This document shows, piece after piece, positions 45,196 through 56,625 of a stretch of DNA of 64,000 nt. Source of the DNA: Pollenia angustigena (lineage: Eukaryota > Arthropoda > Insecta > Diptera > Polleniidae). Position 1 is the first letter of the stretch. Every line of letters starts with the position of its first letter. The stretch is taken from contig OV884056.1 in NCBI GenBank assembly GCA_930367215.1, forward strand, positions 53,320,308-53,384,307, written 5' to 3'. The notes under the pieces are model-generated. The model saw only the letters and a program-made list of their open reading frames with translations. It did not search any database and was not told the origin of the DNA. A program made the translations under genes and the position numbers.

Positions 45196-45280
45196 CCCAT
45201 TTTCCGCCGACCGATCACTAAAATTACAATGTTTTTTTTTATCTTCATCATCGATTAGCAGGAATGTGGCAAAAAATGGG
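45196..45280. mobile_element. Tiny TTAA-flanked MITE
   Basis: The ends cccattttccgcc and ggcaaaaaatggg are inverted, with TTAA on both sides (45192-45195, 45281-45284). It is 85 bp. TTAA flanks suggest piggyBac-type mobilisation. Confidence 0.65.
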
Positions 45281-45705
45281 TTAAATATATGATTGCCAAC
45301 ACCTTTTTTTGTTTCACGTACTTTTTATATAGTATATGTGTTTAGTTATTTGTTTCTTCTCATATCAGTCTTTTAACAGAATTAACCGAAACAATTAGAA
45401 GTGTTAAAAATTTAAAACAACTTTAATGGCATAATGGAGTATTTTATATGTTAAGAGAAATCCTGGAAAAGGACTGTGAAATAATATTTTCCAAGTCATC
45501 TTTTGTTAAAGAAAAGAGTCGCTTTAATCCTAAACATTTAAAATAAATAACTTTTCTTAAAGATTATTTTATAAGATCTCCTTTAACTAATGAAATAACA
45601 AATAAAATTATCTCAGTTTATTTTTGTATAAATATGTAAATATTTGGGGGATTCACAAGGTAGTAATGAAGTCTTTTGTCTTAAAATAATTACAGGAAAT
45701 ATATA

Positions 45706-45945
45706 TCGTCGGATTAATATGCAAACCGGCTAAATCGACTTTTAATGTAAATTGTGATTATGATGCCGTGTGGTAGAGAAAGATACGCCTCGTCGACCTA
45801 CATGCTGGGTTTTCTTCTATTTAAGTCTTGAATTGTGTAAAACTGATTTTCTATCAAGCTTCAAATAGGAAAAATAAAAAGTTTATTTTCTTTCCTGTAA
45901 AATGTGCTGAAAGTGAGTTAGCAGGTTTGCATATTAAGCCAACGA
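45706..45945. mobile_element. MITE with TA flanks and ~30-bp TIR
   Basis: The ends tcgtcggattaatatgcaaa and tttgcatattaagccaacga are inverted with few mismatches, with TA on both sides (45704-45705, 45946-45947). It is 240 bp, non-coding and Tc1/mariner-like by target. Confidence 0.8.
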
Positions 45946-46095
45946 TATGACTGTTGTAAGCTACAGCTTATAATTTAGATTTCTACTATACAGTTATGAC
46001 GAATCAATGAACACAGTATTACAATTTTTATTTTGTTTGAAACACAATAACATTTTCTTTAAACAATTTTAAATTTTATTTAGGATATTATAAAG

Positions 46096-46137
46096 TAAAC
46101 CACATACCTTATACCTTCCGGTAATGTGGTTTACTAA
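46096..46137. other. Hairpin
   Basis: agtaaaccacat and atgtggtttact are perfect 12-bp inverted arms around an 18-base loop. No target duplication seen. Confidence 0.6.
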
Positions 46138-46524
46138 TTACAAATATTTTCATCTATTTATTGGAATTGTTCTTGATATAAAATGACTACAATAACAACA
46201 GTTTTGTTGCAGTTATCAACGAATGATGATGATTGTTGAACAACGGAAGCCTATAACCGGCAAATGCGTTGAAAAAGCATCAAAAATAAAAACAATGCAC
46301 AGTTACCATACAATAATAAACTCAAGGCATTGTCTACAAAAAAGAAGAAGAGTTTATGAAGCCGTTCCTTTCTGTGTTGCGTTGCAACATTGCGTTAAGG
46401 AAATCAGTTCATTTAATAATTTTTCAACATTCGATTCCAATTTTAACTTTAACAATGTTTAATAGTGCACAGTGTTATAAAATTTAAGAAATGGTTATAA
46501 TAAATTATATGCCTAATTTATATA

Positions 46525-46785
46525 GTGTACTCTACTAAGCGGGCATGCATATATGTATGTTGTTCTACAGGGTGTAAAAATTGCCAGCGTCGGCTAATGA
46601 TCAAGATCTGTAACATTTGTGGAGCTGAATTAATAGAAAAACCGAAAAATTACAGTTATTTATTCGTTGAAGGACATTTAAATCAGGGATGGGTAACGGT
46701 TATTTCGATTTGTTTTACATTTTGTCGAAACAACATGTACTTAAAAGACCCTCAAATTTTTAAGCAATATGATTTGGCTTGTTAA
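46525..46785 (+). other. Unassigned ORF, cysteine-containing
   Basis: A plus-strand frame of 86 codons contains KICNICGAELIEKP and a C-terminal YLKDPQIFKQYDLAC. The CX2C pair hints at a zinc-binding fragment, but a full finger is not seen. It is inside the putative hAT-like element and could be a decayed part of its gene or chance. No function is assigned. Confidence 0.2.
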
Positions 46786-47306
46786 GGTTTAAAATTGTCG
46801 GGCATAAAAAGGGCGCGCTTCGAACTTTGATAGATTAAAAATTTATGTAAGAAAATAATTTTTTGAACCAGAAAACTTTCAACTATTAACAGAAATTATT
46901 TGGCTTTGTAGTATGTTAATGTTTTTTTTATATCGGCTGGTGCTCAATATACATATATTCAAAATTTATTGTCTGAACAATTTATTGTGGAACCAGTATA
47001 CAAAAAAAATAACACTACGTGACAGTTTTTTGACCAAATGGATTTGACTCCTAAATTTTCCGCTGAATCCGAATTGAAGTCCGAATTGTCAAAAGTAGAA
47101 CAGTTTTTGCGATATTCCAAAAAACCATTTTTCTAGATTGAATGGAGTCTATATTGCCTGTTGTGGTTTAGTCTTACTCCATATGTGTCAAGTTTGTTAA
47201 TTGAAAAATCCGTTAAACCAAAAATTAGTCTAATCGCTTAACATAATGAATGTTTTGCTAAAACATCGATGATGGATTTCCAAAGTAAATTTGAATAATT
47301 TGTTAG

Positions 47307-47627
47307 CGTTGCTTAAGTAAGAATCAATTCATAATAATTTGCCAGAGTATACTGCGAGCGCAATATGACAGTTTATTTGACGGACAATCATCTCGTAATT
47401 TCTTAAGAGCCTTAACAAACTACCGCAACAAACACAAGTGGGAAAATATTTCAGGTTCTCAATATCGCGTCCTTAATAAAATTTCAGGTTGTAAAATAAA
47501 AACAATTACAAATAAATCAAGCAAAAAAATCGGCGATCTTTGCACTTTTTTAGATGAAGCTGTAAACGAGTTCTATCGGACCATTTATTTTAATATACCC
47601 TTACAAGTGTCTCAGATATTGAGATGA
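47307..47627 (+). pseudogene. Unassigned coding-like frame, 106 codons, no ATG
   Basis: The frame is open from after the TAG at 47304-47306 to the TGA at 47625-47627. It has protein-like composition: LRAQYDSLFDGQSSRNFLRA, LTNYRNKHKWENISGSQY, KIGDLCTFLDEAVNEFYRTI. No methionine starts it, so it would be an internal piece of a longer gene. I recognise no family. It lies inside the putative 9.1-kb element, so it may be a remnant of that element's protein or of another TE. At 47042-47134 another frame (DLTPKFSAESELKSELSKVE) could belong with it. Confidence 0.35.
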
Positions 47628-47697
47628 TAACTTCAATTTGCTTCATACAACTTTTTTTTAAATACTTCGCCACTGTGCCAGAGTAAAATCTGCCTAA

Positions 47698-47917
47698 CTG
47701 AACAACCTAAACAAAAGCGGTAAGCGTTTTTTTAAACATGAAAATTTTATTTAAATACAATTTCAATAAAACAAACCGACATAGCGATCTGTCAAATAAG
47801 ATTTATCAGCCGGGTGGTGTCTAATTCGCATTTGAATGGTTTGTTTCGTATAAATTGTATGCAAATGAGAAGTTTTGACATATAAAAAACGCTTCCGCTT
47901 TTATTAAGGTAGCTTAG
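47698..47917 (+). mobile_element. PIF/Harbinger-like MITE family H1, copy B (uninterrupted)
   Basis: The left end ctgaacaacctaaacaaaag and the right end cttttattaaggtagcttag are inverted, with TAA on both sides (47695-47697, 47918-47920). It is 220 bp. The interior runs tttcaataaaacaa-accgac, agatttatcagccgggtggt, tttcgtataaattgtatgca without interruption. It is the reference for reading the broken copy at 60898. Confidence 0.85.
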
Positions 47918-47920
47918 TAA

Positions 47921-48271
47921 AAGTAGCAAACAAAATATTTAAATTTTGTTGCTATAAATTTATCTAGACCTGTTTTTATTGCAACTAATTTCAGTACTGA
48001 TACAGTCATTAATGTACAGCCCTTTCTGTTATTTCCTGTTTTATTTAACGTTTTTCATTTTGTTTGCGAGCAAAATTTATTTTTAGCATAAAAAAAACCG
48101 ATAAACGAAGTTAATTTAGGTCTAGATATCTTTTTATTTCCTTTTTCTTTTCATTTTTTCTTTATGTAAATATTTGACCCAAACGAAAGGATGTACTATA
48201 ATAATTGTTTAAAATGTTTCTTTTTTTATTAAATACGGATATTTCAGTTAATTTTCTATTTTTATTTCACA
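47921..48271. other. Unassigned AT-rich DNA
   Basis: No gene or element recognised. Confidence 0.5.
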
Positions 48272-48440
48272 ACAAGTAAAAGTGGTATATTCGGTTGTGC
48301 CAAATCTTTGAGATACCCTTCAGCGAGTGTAAGAATATGTAAGAAGTGGTTTTTATATGGCTTCTTAAAATTATAAGCCAACCTGGCCTCACAGTCCTAT
48401 AATTCGTTGAGGTTTTAGGCTCATTAAAATGGTTGTAAGT
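48272..48440 (-). mobile_element. Helentron 3' fragment, minus strand
   Basis: Reads agtggtatattcggttgtgc-caaatctttgagataccctt, the inverse of the Helentron 3' end with a damaged hairpin, followed by one degraded repeat unit. Confidence 0.6.
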
Positions 48441-49871
48441 AGGAAATTGTATATTCAGAGAAAAACTTTTTAATTCACAAAACCCGCAAACATTTTGGTT
48501 CCCCGTTATTTCCATTTTTCTTAATTTAAAGTCTGAGAAGACAACTCTTAATCACACTCACTCGGAAATAACCTCTTCCAACTCTTAATAAAAACTTATA
48601 TGTTTTGAAAAAAAAAATACATCGGCCATGTTTTTTTGCATGTTTTTACAAGATTTTTATGGTTTTTTAACTTGAGTTTCATTTAAGTCAAACCCCTATA
48701 AATCATCTTTATTTATATTTTGCCTCGTTAAATTGTAAACTTTTTATTTTGGAAACTCTTCTCATTCGTGAAAAGCAGTCGGTGCTTTCGATAACGTATT
48801 GTCGGGAATCTACTGTATATTAAGAATTTACCCAAAAGTTATTTGTATGCAAAAAGTAGTAATTTTTATTTAAATTTTATTTGTCTATTTGTTTTAAAAT
48901 TATAATTAAAATCAGTTAAATAAATTATGATGAAATATGATTTAAATGTGTTTAAATTTAAAAAAGGTTTCTTAATAATTCCATTAAAGTTAATAAAAAA
49001 AAAATATATGAGAGTGATTTATTACTATTTTGTTAAATTATAAATACATTTTAAATAAAATATGAGATAAACGAGAAAAATATATTTTTATAAATATTTC
49101 TTATTAAATAATGATAAAAAAAAATATTTAATATTAAATAAATTTTTAATGACATTTCATTTTAATTAGCGGTCTTTTTTGTTAACTTTAAGTAGAGTAT
49201 TGTTTTTCTAACACATAAATGTTTAAAATTTGTTCGTATAAAATCCCTTTTGAAGATGAATCAAAAGAATAATATTCTTTGAAGTTTCATGACTTTTTTT
49301 CCGAATATCATGTTCTGAATAATTAAAATTAATTGTTTCGTTGGCTGCTTATTTTTAAGAGGCTGGCAAGGCTTAAGAGCTTTAGTAAAATTAATTTTTA
49401 AAAAATTTAACAAAATCCCAATTTCGATCAACTAAAGTCAAATAACCAAATTATCTTCTGTACTTATCCATATGAAATTGAATTGTTTGTTTTCTTTGTT
49501 ACCATACATTTTTTATATTAATGAACAACTTCTTCAATCGCTGTAGATTTCACCAAACTGAAACTTAGATTTTCGTAATTTTAGACTAGAATTGAAAAGC
49601 AATAAAAGTTTTATGTTACAATTTGCCGCTTTTACAAAATAAAACATTAAGGGAAATCACGATGGGTAGTGCAAAGTGTGCAAACTATGCAAATGAGTGC
49701 AAAATTACACAAATTTGCACAATACAACAACAAAATGTAAGTATTTGCAATTTGCTCTATTTTACTTTGTTTGCACTAAAAAACCATGAGCAAAATTAGT
49801 AGTGCATATTTGCTCAACAAACAATCACATTTGACATCTTAAGCGCCATATTGTTTTTAAGAAAACTTATA
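48441..49871. other. Unassigned AT-rich DNA
   Basis: Very AT-rich at 48880-49150. Repeated gcaaatttgcac / tgcaaa words at 49660-49830 recur at 50550-50630, which may mark the ends of a decayed element around the one at 49872. No gene. Confidence 0.45.
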
Positions 49872-50398
49872 CAGGCATGTCACAAATTCCGATCGGAATG
49901 GTTTTAATTCCGTATATTCAATTCCGATCGATTTAGTTTTATCTTCTTTAGATTCCGATCGATTTTGCTAAATGTGTTTTTTTATAACAACTCTGGTTTT
50001 ACAATTGGACATGGCAACTTTACATAAAAACCATATGATTTTTGTGTTAAGTATGGCAATGTTCAGCGTAGAAACGAAAAAAGTGGTTTGTTAGGAAAAA
50101 AAGGTAGCAACGCAACGGTAAAGAATTTATTATGTTTTTAATAAAATCCATATAAAGTAAAATAAATAAATCAAAAGTGTGTTATTTCTTCAATCTATAT
50201 CATAAAAAACATTTATTTATCCATAAAAAATAGTTTTAAGTTGGTTTTTCGGTTATAAAATACTGAAACAATCCATTCCACTTAGAAAACCAAAAGTGGT
50301 TTCATTCCAAAAAAAATTTTTCGTTTTTCGTTTTCTGAAGAAGCAAAATACGGAATTATAACCACTTTCGATCGGAATGGAATTCTATGACAGGCCTG
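49872..50398. mobile_element. TIR element with CAGGC(A/C)TGTCA ends
   Basis: The left end caggcatgtcacaaattccg and the right end ggaattctatgacaggcctg are inverted with few mismatches. The motif attccgatcg recurs three times at the left and tcgatcggaat once at the right. It is 527 bp. A CAG start suggests hAT, but the flanking octamers do not match. Confidence 0.6.
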
Positions 50399-50640
50399 AT
50401 AGATTGATCATTTTCGTGGGTTTTAATATAAAATAGAGAATAAAATTAATAAGAAGAAAAAAATTAGTTTAATTTGCTTGTGTATTATTGTAAACAAATG
50501 CAGATTTTTTACAGTGCTAACAGAATTTTTAGAAAAATAGCGCACTTGCACAAAAAATAAAAGTGGTATGCTCACGATGAATCATAATATGCACAGCAAA
50601 TCTACACATTGCAAATTTGCACAATGACCAGCGTTATTAA

Positions 50641-51619
50641 TGGTGTTTTCTTTTCTACAAAAAATGTCACATTTCATTTAAAAAAATGGAACTTGGGGTT
50701 CGTTTTCTTAAAAATGCTTTGCTCTCTAAAAGAGCAGCGTGTTTTATTCTAAAAAAAATCACCCTCAAAGGTGGAAGTACATAACACGCGTTAGTTCGTC
50801 AACGAGTATCGTGCGTTTAAAAACTTTAGCGCGTGAAAAATTGCAAGTTACACAACACGCGTTACAAAAGCCATTCCTGTCAGCTGTTTTTTATTTGTTT
50901 ACTTATTTTTGCATTGAAAACGGGTTCGAAAGTATATCAAAATTTTATTATTTTATTGAATTTATTCTTTTTATATAAATATTGTATGTTTTTTAAGCTC
51001 TTCAATAAGTTTTTCTTTCATGATTCACAAATTTGTTAAATTATTCTTTTTATTGTCAGCTGATTACTTGTCAAAAATACACAACGCGTTAAAAACTTCA
51101 AAGTTAACCAACTTTCTGGCGCAGACGCGTCAAAATATTTTGCATGTAGCTTGTTCTATAAAAACACACTAGTTTAACTTTTTTTGACAGATGTCTACAG
51201 AGCGCGCGCGCACTAACGCGTGTCATGTACTTCTACCTTAAATGTCATAAGGCATTGCACTTTACGTCCCGTATAAATCGAGAGTGTTGATAAAGCCCTG
51301 TAAAAGATGGCTTCCGTTTATATATGGGGACAGTAAAAAATTTAAGTTTTAATAGTTATTTTTTCTATTATTTATAGTAAAAACAAAAGAAAGCATTTTG
51401 AAAAAAATTATCCAGAAATCGTAAAAACTTTTTAAATTATCTACACAATTTTTTTAATATTGAAGAACAAACTGTTTGTCAGCTGTTAAAAACAGGGCGA
51501 TCCAATTATGTGTTTTGTTCTCGTCAAATAAAAAATTGCAGTATTAAATGTTCGGCAAGACATTTTACAATGCACCTTTTAAAATGTGGTATTTTTTTTT
51601 TGTAGAAAAGAAAACACCA
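50641..51619. mobile_element. TIR element with TGGTGTTTTCTTTTCTAC ends
   Basis: The left arm tggtgttttcttttctacaa is mirrored by ttgtagaaaagaaaacacca, continuing to cacattt / aaaatgtgg for about 35 bp. It encloses a second inverted-repeat element (50767-51239). No target duplication found. Confidence 0.7.
50767..51239. mobile_element. Nested TIR element with ACACGCGTTAG subterminal words
   Basis: The left end aaggtggaagtacataacac and the right end gtgtcatgtacttctacctt are inverted, extending through gcgttag. Acgcgtt-type words recur inside (50789, 50860, 51084, 51216), with an unusual gagcgcgcgcgcac. It is 473 bp. The frames at 50739-51039 are not coding. Confidence 0.7.
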
Positions 51620-52140
51620 AGGAACAGTTTTTGATAGGAGGGAATTATTGGGCATTAATTTGATTTTGACAGTATAAAACTTTTAATTTTGAAAATATTT
51701 CGTTACAGATTTCAGTCCAATTTTTTAACAATATTAAATAAAAATAAAAAAATTAGCAAATAAGTAAACAAAGTTTTGTGAATTAATTTTAGAATCTTAA
51801 ATAGCAATTTCTTAAAGCAAAATAATTAAAAAGAATAATTAAAATTTTCCTGTAGACTAAATCAATTTCATCAGTAGACCAATTAATGGCTGAAATGTCA
51901 AACAACTACAAAATACCAAAAAAAAAAAAAAAAAATGCTTTTGTTTTGTTTACAAGATAGAAAATTTTTGATTGAAAACAATTTCCGATCACAAAAAAAC
52001 AAGAAAAATGCGCTATACACTCAAAACATTATGTAGTTAAATTCAAACAAAAATTCATTTAAAACAACTTAAAATTCATTTAGAAAACGGATCATTTACA
52101 TTTCATTTAAAACAAATGATTTTTACATTCATTCCTGGGC
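51620..52140. other. Unassigned AT-rich DNA
   Basis: Contains a run of about 17 A near 51918 and aaattcatttaaaac repeats at 52050-52120. No gene. Confidence 0.5.
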
Positions 52141-52345
52141 GTAGCCAGGATAAAATCTAGGGGGGCAGGCAAAATCTTTTAAAACCTTTTCTTTAGCTTC
52201 ACTTCGGAAAATCACACCTTGTAACGTTAATTTAACCGCCTTATACTCAATGCAAATGGATTAAACTTTGCAGGCATACATATTCCCGATGACAATACAC
52301 GAATACATGAGCGTAGCCAGGATAAAATCTAGGGGAGCACAATTT
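52141..52345. repeat. Direct repeat of a GCGTAGCCAGG motif, 172-bp spacing
   Basis: The string gcgtagccaggataaaatct-agggg occurs at about 52140 and 52311 in the same orientation. It looks like two neighbouring termini of one insect repeat family or a partial tandem duplication. Confidence 0.65.
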
Positions 52346-52631
52346 TTTTAAACTTTCTTTTTTAAGAAAAGCGTTTCTTAAAAAAAATTTTTTAAATGTC
52401 GTTAATTTATTTACTTTTAAAAAATATATTTTATTCGACAAAAATCAAACTACACAACCAAGAAATACGAAAAAACATTATTTTTTGGTAGTTTGTTTTT
52501 TGAATAACAAACATAAATGTAAAAAAATAAAATTATTCGTAAAAAAACTAAATTTTTATTCAATTTTAACCGTACGGAAAACGGAATTTAATAACCAACA
52601 ATCATTTACTGTAATAATTTTATGGGTGTAC

Positions 52632-52720
52632 CAGTGATGGAAAATTCAGTACTAGGGTACTATTTTCAGTACTTTTTCCTTTAAAAAATACCACGGTACC
52701 CCCACGTCCGTTTTAGTACT
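52632..52720 (+). mobile_element. Possible single hAT terminus
   Basis: Starts cagtgatggaaaattcagta, a hAT-like CAGTGATGG end followed by repeated agtact words. No inverted partner found in the window. Confidence 0.35.
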
Positions 52721-53682
52721 CTTTTCTCTTGTTATGCTTCTTTGTTTATAAATAAGGCGTTGAAATTTTTTTAACATTGACAACCAGTAGCTCGTTTCTG
52801 TATTTCTCGCATCGTAAAATTTCTTACATGAAGTGTGAAACAAAAAATTCCATCGTTTCTCGATTTATGAGATAAAAGTGTTTCTGTATTTGAATGCGAA
52901 AACAGACACAACAAATTCTGTTTATACTGGCATATTTCCAGTAATTAAGTGTCAAATAAAAGCGAAACGTCAACAAAAGAAATAAATATAATAAAAACAG
53001 GGCTGCCAGATTCGACGATTTATCGTCATTTTGACGATTTTTTTGTTCCGAAATTAACAAAGTGACGTTTTTATGATTTTTTCTAAAAAAGGGACGAAAG
53101 CAAAAATAAAATCAAAAATATTTTATAATTTTGTTGTTACTTTTTATAGAAATTCATCTTTAATTTTTAAATTTCAAACACTTCTATTTTGTGGCGTTGA
53201 AAATTTAAAAAAAAAACAATATGAATGTGTAGAAAGCAACAACAAATTTGTAAAATATTTTTGATTTTGTTTTTGCTTTTAATGAAATTGTTGGCGTTGC
53301 GTTGCGTTTTACACTATAAGCCCCTTAGTCTTCGAAATAAGATAATTGTAAATATTTTTATATGTTTGTTTATTAGAAAAAAGATATCTTTAGAAACAAG
53401 GGTTAAATTTTTATATATATCCCTATTGTGAAAATTGTCCTCGAAATTATTTGTCTCTTCCCTGAAAAATGTATCGGCAAAAGCAAAATTTCGAGGAAAA
53501 GTAATGGACCGACATTTTGAACATTTAATACTTCTTATAAACATATACAAAATATGACTGAAATTAACCGGCTTAATCGTTAATCGAAAAAAGACAATTT
53601 GAAATTAACCGATCAGTTAATCGGGTGGTAATTAATCGGTTAACCGGTTGACGGTTAACCGTATGAATACCCTAGTATTTAG

Positions 53683-54373
53683 ATAAAAAAAAAATGACTA
53701 ACTTTTGAATTCGTTCATTTTGGTACAACCCTTGTAAAATTCATTAGTTTTTTCAGTAGAATTGTATGTAGTGCTTTTATGTGTTTCTGATTACTTAACA
53801 TATTATTTTGCAGGCGAAGTTTTTACTGGGTCTTTAACGCGTTTACTTATGAACCGATTTTTTAATTTTAACTAACAGGTATTCTACTAAGTCTATGTCA
53901 GGTAAAAAAGAAAAAGATTATAGGAATAGGTAAATTAAAGATTTATATCTCAGCCTTTTGTAAGCCGATATAGTTAAATTTCAATAATATACTATTTCGG
54001 ACTACATACGATATAAATATAAAACAACGTTGTTATCAAAGCTGATTTAATTTAAAAATTTTCCATTTTGATCTCGGTTTTTGTAAATATATATCTATTT
54101 TAAAAAAAGGATGTATGTTTATTTTATTAAGGTTGGTTTCTTTTTTCTTTTGTAAAAATATTTATTTTATTTTTTGTTTAATATGATGTTTTCTCATGCC
54201 TGTGTGTGACTTCTCCAGGGAAAAACAACAATTTTAAATTGTTATCGGATTAAAGAAAATAAATAGTCTGGTAGTGTATAAAGTCATTTCTGAAAAATTT
54301 CTTATTTCTTTTTAAACAAAGTCTGTGTATGAAGTAACGTCTGTTAGTTCTCCTTCTCTCTTTTTTGGTATAG
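53683..54373. other. Unassigned AT-rich DNA
   Basis: Contains at 54267-54300 a lone copy of the tagtctggtagtgtataaag terminus of the compound fold-back element at 42.7 kb. No gene. Confidence 0.5.
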
Positions 54374-54565
54374 GGCCTGTTCTGAATTTCACACGTGTAA
54401 TTTTGTAGCGTTCTGAAAGTCATACCGTTTTTGTGTTTTTCTGCAATTGAAAATCACACAGAAACACACAAAAAAGGAACACCAATTTATCACACTTGAA
54501 ATTTTAAAAGGCACATGTGATTTCAGATCAAATGATTTGAGTTAAAATGATTTTCAGAACAGGCC
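54374..54565. mobile_element. Small TIR element, GGCCTGTTCTGAA ends
   Basis: The ends ggcctgttctgaatttca and tgattttcagaacaggcc are inverted with one mismatch. Acacacaaaa / cacacttgaa words lie inside. It is 192 bp. The terminal CAGGCCTGT resembles the 49872 element. No clear duplication. Confidence 0.6.
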
Positions 54566-55938
54566 TGATAGTTTTTTTTTTGCTGTTTTAATATCAAGGC
54601 CTGATAGCGAAAATTATGTAACCAAAAAAATTTTTGATTTTTGTTTTTTGATGAAAATCGATCATTTTTAATAATTTGCATCAGCTGTAATCTCATATCT
54701 TTGGGAAGTACCGTTACGAAATAAGAGCAAAAACAATTTCAAACGAAAACGAAAACGAAAACCTAGACTTGAAGCAAAAATATTTTAAAAAAAGCTTCTG
54801 CTGTAAAATTTTATTTTTGTTGGTTACATTATTTTTGCTATTAGGGCTCAATATAGTTTTAGCTATTAAGAAATTCTCTGTATATATTGAAATGAAAGTG
54901 AATTGCAGAACAAAATATTGTTAATATTGCTAATTTTGGGTTTTAACACGAAGTTGTTAAAACAAGTGAATATAGTAGTGGACACCGTAAGAAAAATGTC
55001 CGTTATTTCACGGGATATAGGAGACAAAGTAAATAAAAAATTTAAATAAATTATGGATTTTCGGTACTAAAAGATGTTGGGGATATTTTGGGAGGCAGGC
55101 GGAATTGTGAGTCCAATCATAAATAAAATTTACTTCAGAGCAAATACTCAATTTTAAGTATGCTCCCTTAACATCTGTAGACGTAGGAAGCACATTTTCT
55201 ATTTACAAGAACGTATTATTTTCTTTTCGAAAATTTATCGCATCAATTTATAATTTACTGTTACAACGTATTTAACGAGTAAAGTGGAAAATAAAAACTA
55301 AATTTATATTGCTTTTTTTTAACTTTAACAGCTTATTTTCATGTTTTTAAGCACTTTTTTAAGACCTTAAAACTGTTTTTTATGCTTTTTCTTTTGGTTG
55401 CCCTAATCATAACCAATCAAAACTTATCATCATTTGAATTTGGAGTGTTTATTCTTTGTGAAGACAGTTAACTGTCCACCAATAAATCAAATTGAAATAT
55501 TAATAGTTCAAGTTAAATGTGAAGTCACAAACCATAGAAAACTTGAACCAATTGAATCTAAAATTAAAGCGAAATTTGTATGTATGTAAATTACATTAGA
55601 TGTGTATATGATTAATCAATTGATTGTTATTAATGAGCTGCAATTGTTTAAAGATCTTAGTAATATGAAAATAAATAGATTTCAACAGAAAATTATCAAC
55701 ATGATTATCACTTTATACCCACCTGGTTAATTCACTTGCTTAAAAGGGTGGCAAACATAAAGGAACGGCTTTGAATAGTCGAGTAGCTTATTTGAAAGTC
55801 AATTTATTTCCTTGTCTTTTATTCAACCTCAATAATTAATAGGGATTTAGTTAATAAATTTTGAAAAAATGCCGCGTAGATGTTGCTCATTTTCTAAGAC
55901 CTTTTTCTTGCTTTTGTTAAAGATTAAAAATAAATAAA
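54566..55938. other. Unassigned AT-rich DNA
   Basis: A short (cgaaaa)x3 repeat lies at about 54738-54760. No gene, RNA or element end recognised up to the LINE fragment. Confidence 0.5.
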
Positions 55939-55940
55939 AG

Positions 55941-56625
55941 GCAGTCATCTTGGGCAACTTTTACTTTTCGCTGTTTATTAATGATCTGCCCAACGTTATC
56001 AAGTTCGCCAATATATTGATGTATGCTGACGATGTAAAAATTATCCATTCTTTTAATTGCTTTGCTGATTATTTTTATCTTCAATCGGATCTTAATAACT
56101 TCTTTTTATGGTGTAATCATAATATGATGAAGCTGAATCTTGTGAAATGCAAATGCATGCGTTTTTAATAAAAAACTTTTTATAGAAATAACTGTATTGC
56201 TGTTAATTATGCTTTGGGTGGTCATCAACTGCAGTTGGTTGATTCGTTTCTTGATCTTGGAGTCTTACTGGATCCTAAATTAAACTTTGTTTCTCATATA
56301 ACATTAACTGTAAATAAAGCTCGAGGCGTTCTTGGCTTTATTAAGCGCTGGGCTAAAGAATTCACCGATCCATACATAACGAATCAACTTTACGTATCAC
56401 TCGTTAGACCAATCTTAGAATATGCGTCAATCATTTGGGGTCCATTTTACAACATTCACAATTCTCGTATTGAATCGGTCCAAAAACAATTTTTATTATT
56501 CTGTTTACGTGATCTTCATTGGAGTTACTCGACAAACTTTCCTACCTATGCTAGTAGACTGGCATTAATAAAATTACCATCGCTCAAAAGTCGTCGTACA
56601 ATGTTTTTTGCGTCAACATAACTTT
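55941..56625 (+). pseudogene. LINE reverse transcriptase fragment (Jockey/CR1-like), first part
   Basis: Starts in the conserved GSHLG motif, then after a frameshift reads FSLFINDLPNVIKFANILMY and ADDVKI (catalytic YADD), then NHNMMKLNLVKCKCM. After another break it gives LVDSFLDLGVLLDPKLNFV, KARGVLGFIKRW, LVRPILEYASIIWGP, RIESVQKQFLLFCLR and RLALIKLPSLKSRRTM, the palm/thumb and connection of a LINE RT. No RNase H follows, unlike the 36.5-kb LINE. It is 5'-truncated, has two or more frameshifts, and its 3' part lies beyond the piggyBac insertion. Clade from memory. Confidence 0.85.

Larger units (their letters stand above)
44556..53674. mobile_element. Putative 9.1-kb hAT-like element (inverted termini, octamer flanks)
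   Basis: The left terminus tagggtattcat and the right terminus atgaataccct(a) are inverted. After a 32-bp difference the arms agree again for about 70 bp (ctgatcggttaatttcaaat, tttcgattaacgattaa, ccggttaatttcagtc). The flanking octamers gtatgtag (44548-44555) and gtatttag (53675-53682) match at 7 of 8. This fits a hAT-type insertion. No transposase is legible; a solo LTR and several MITEs lie inside. The alternative is two separate elements of one family facing each other, with the octamer match by chance. Confidence 0.5.

Noticed and set aside
53000..53060. cagggctgccagattcgacg as a hAT terminus
   Set aside because: No inverted partner or octamer flank could be found.
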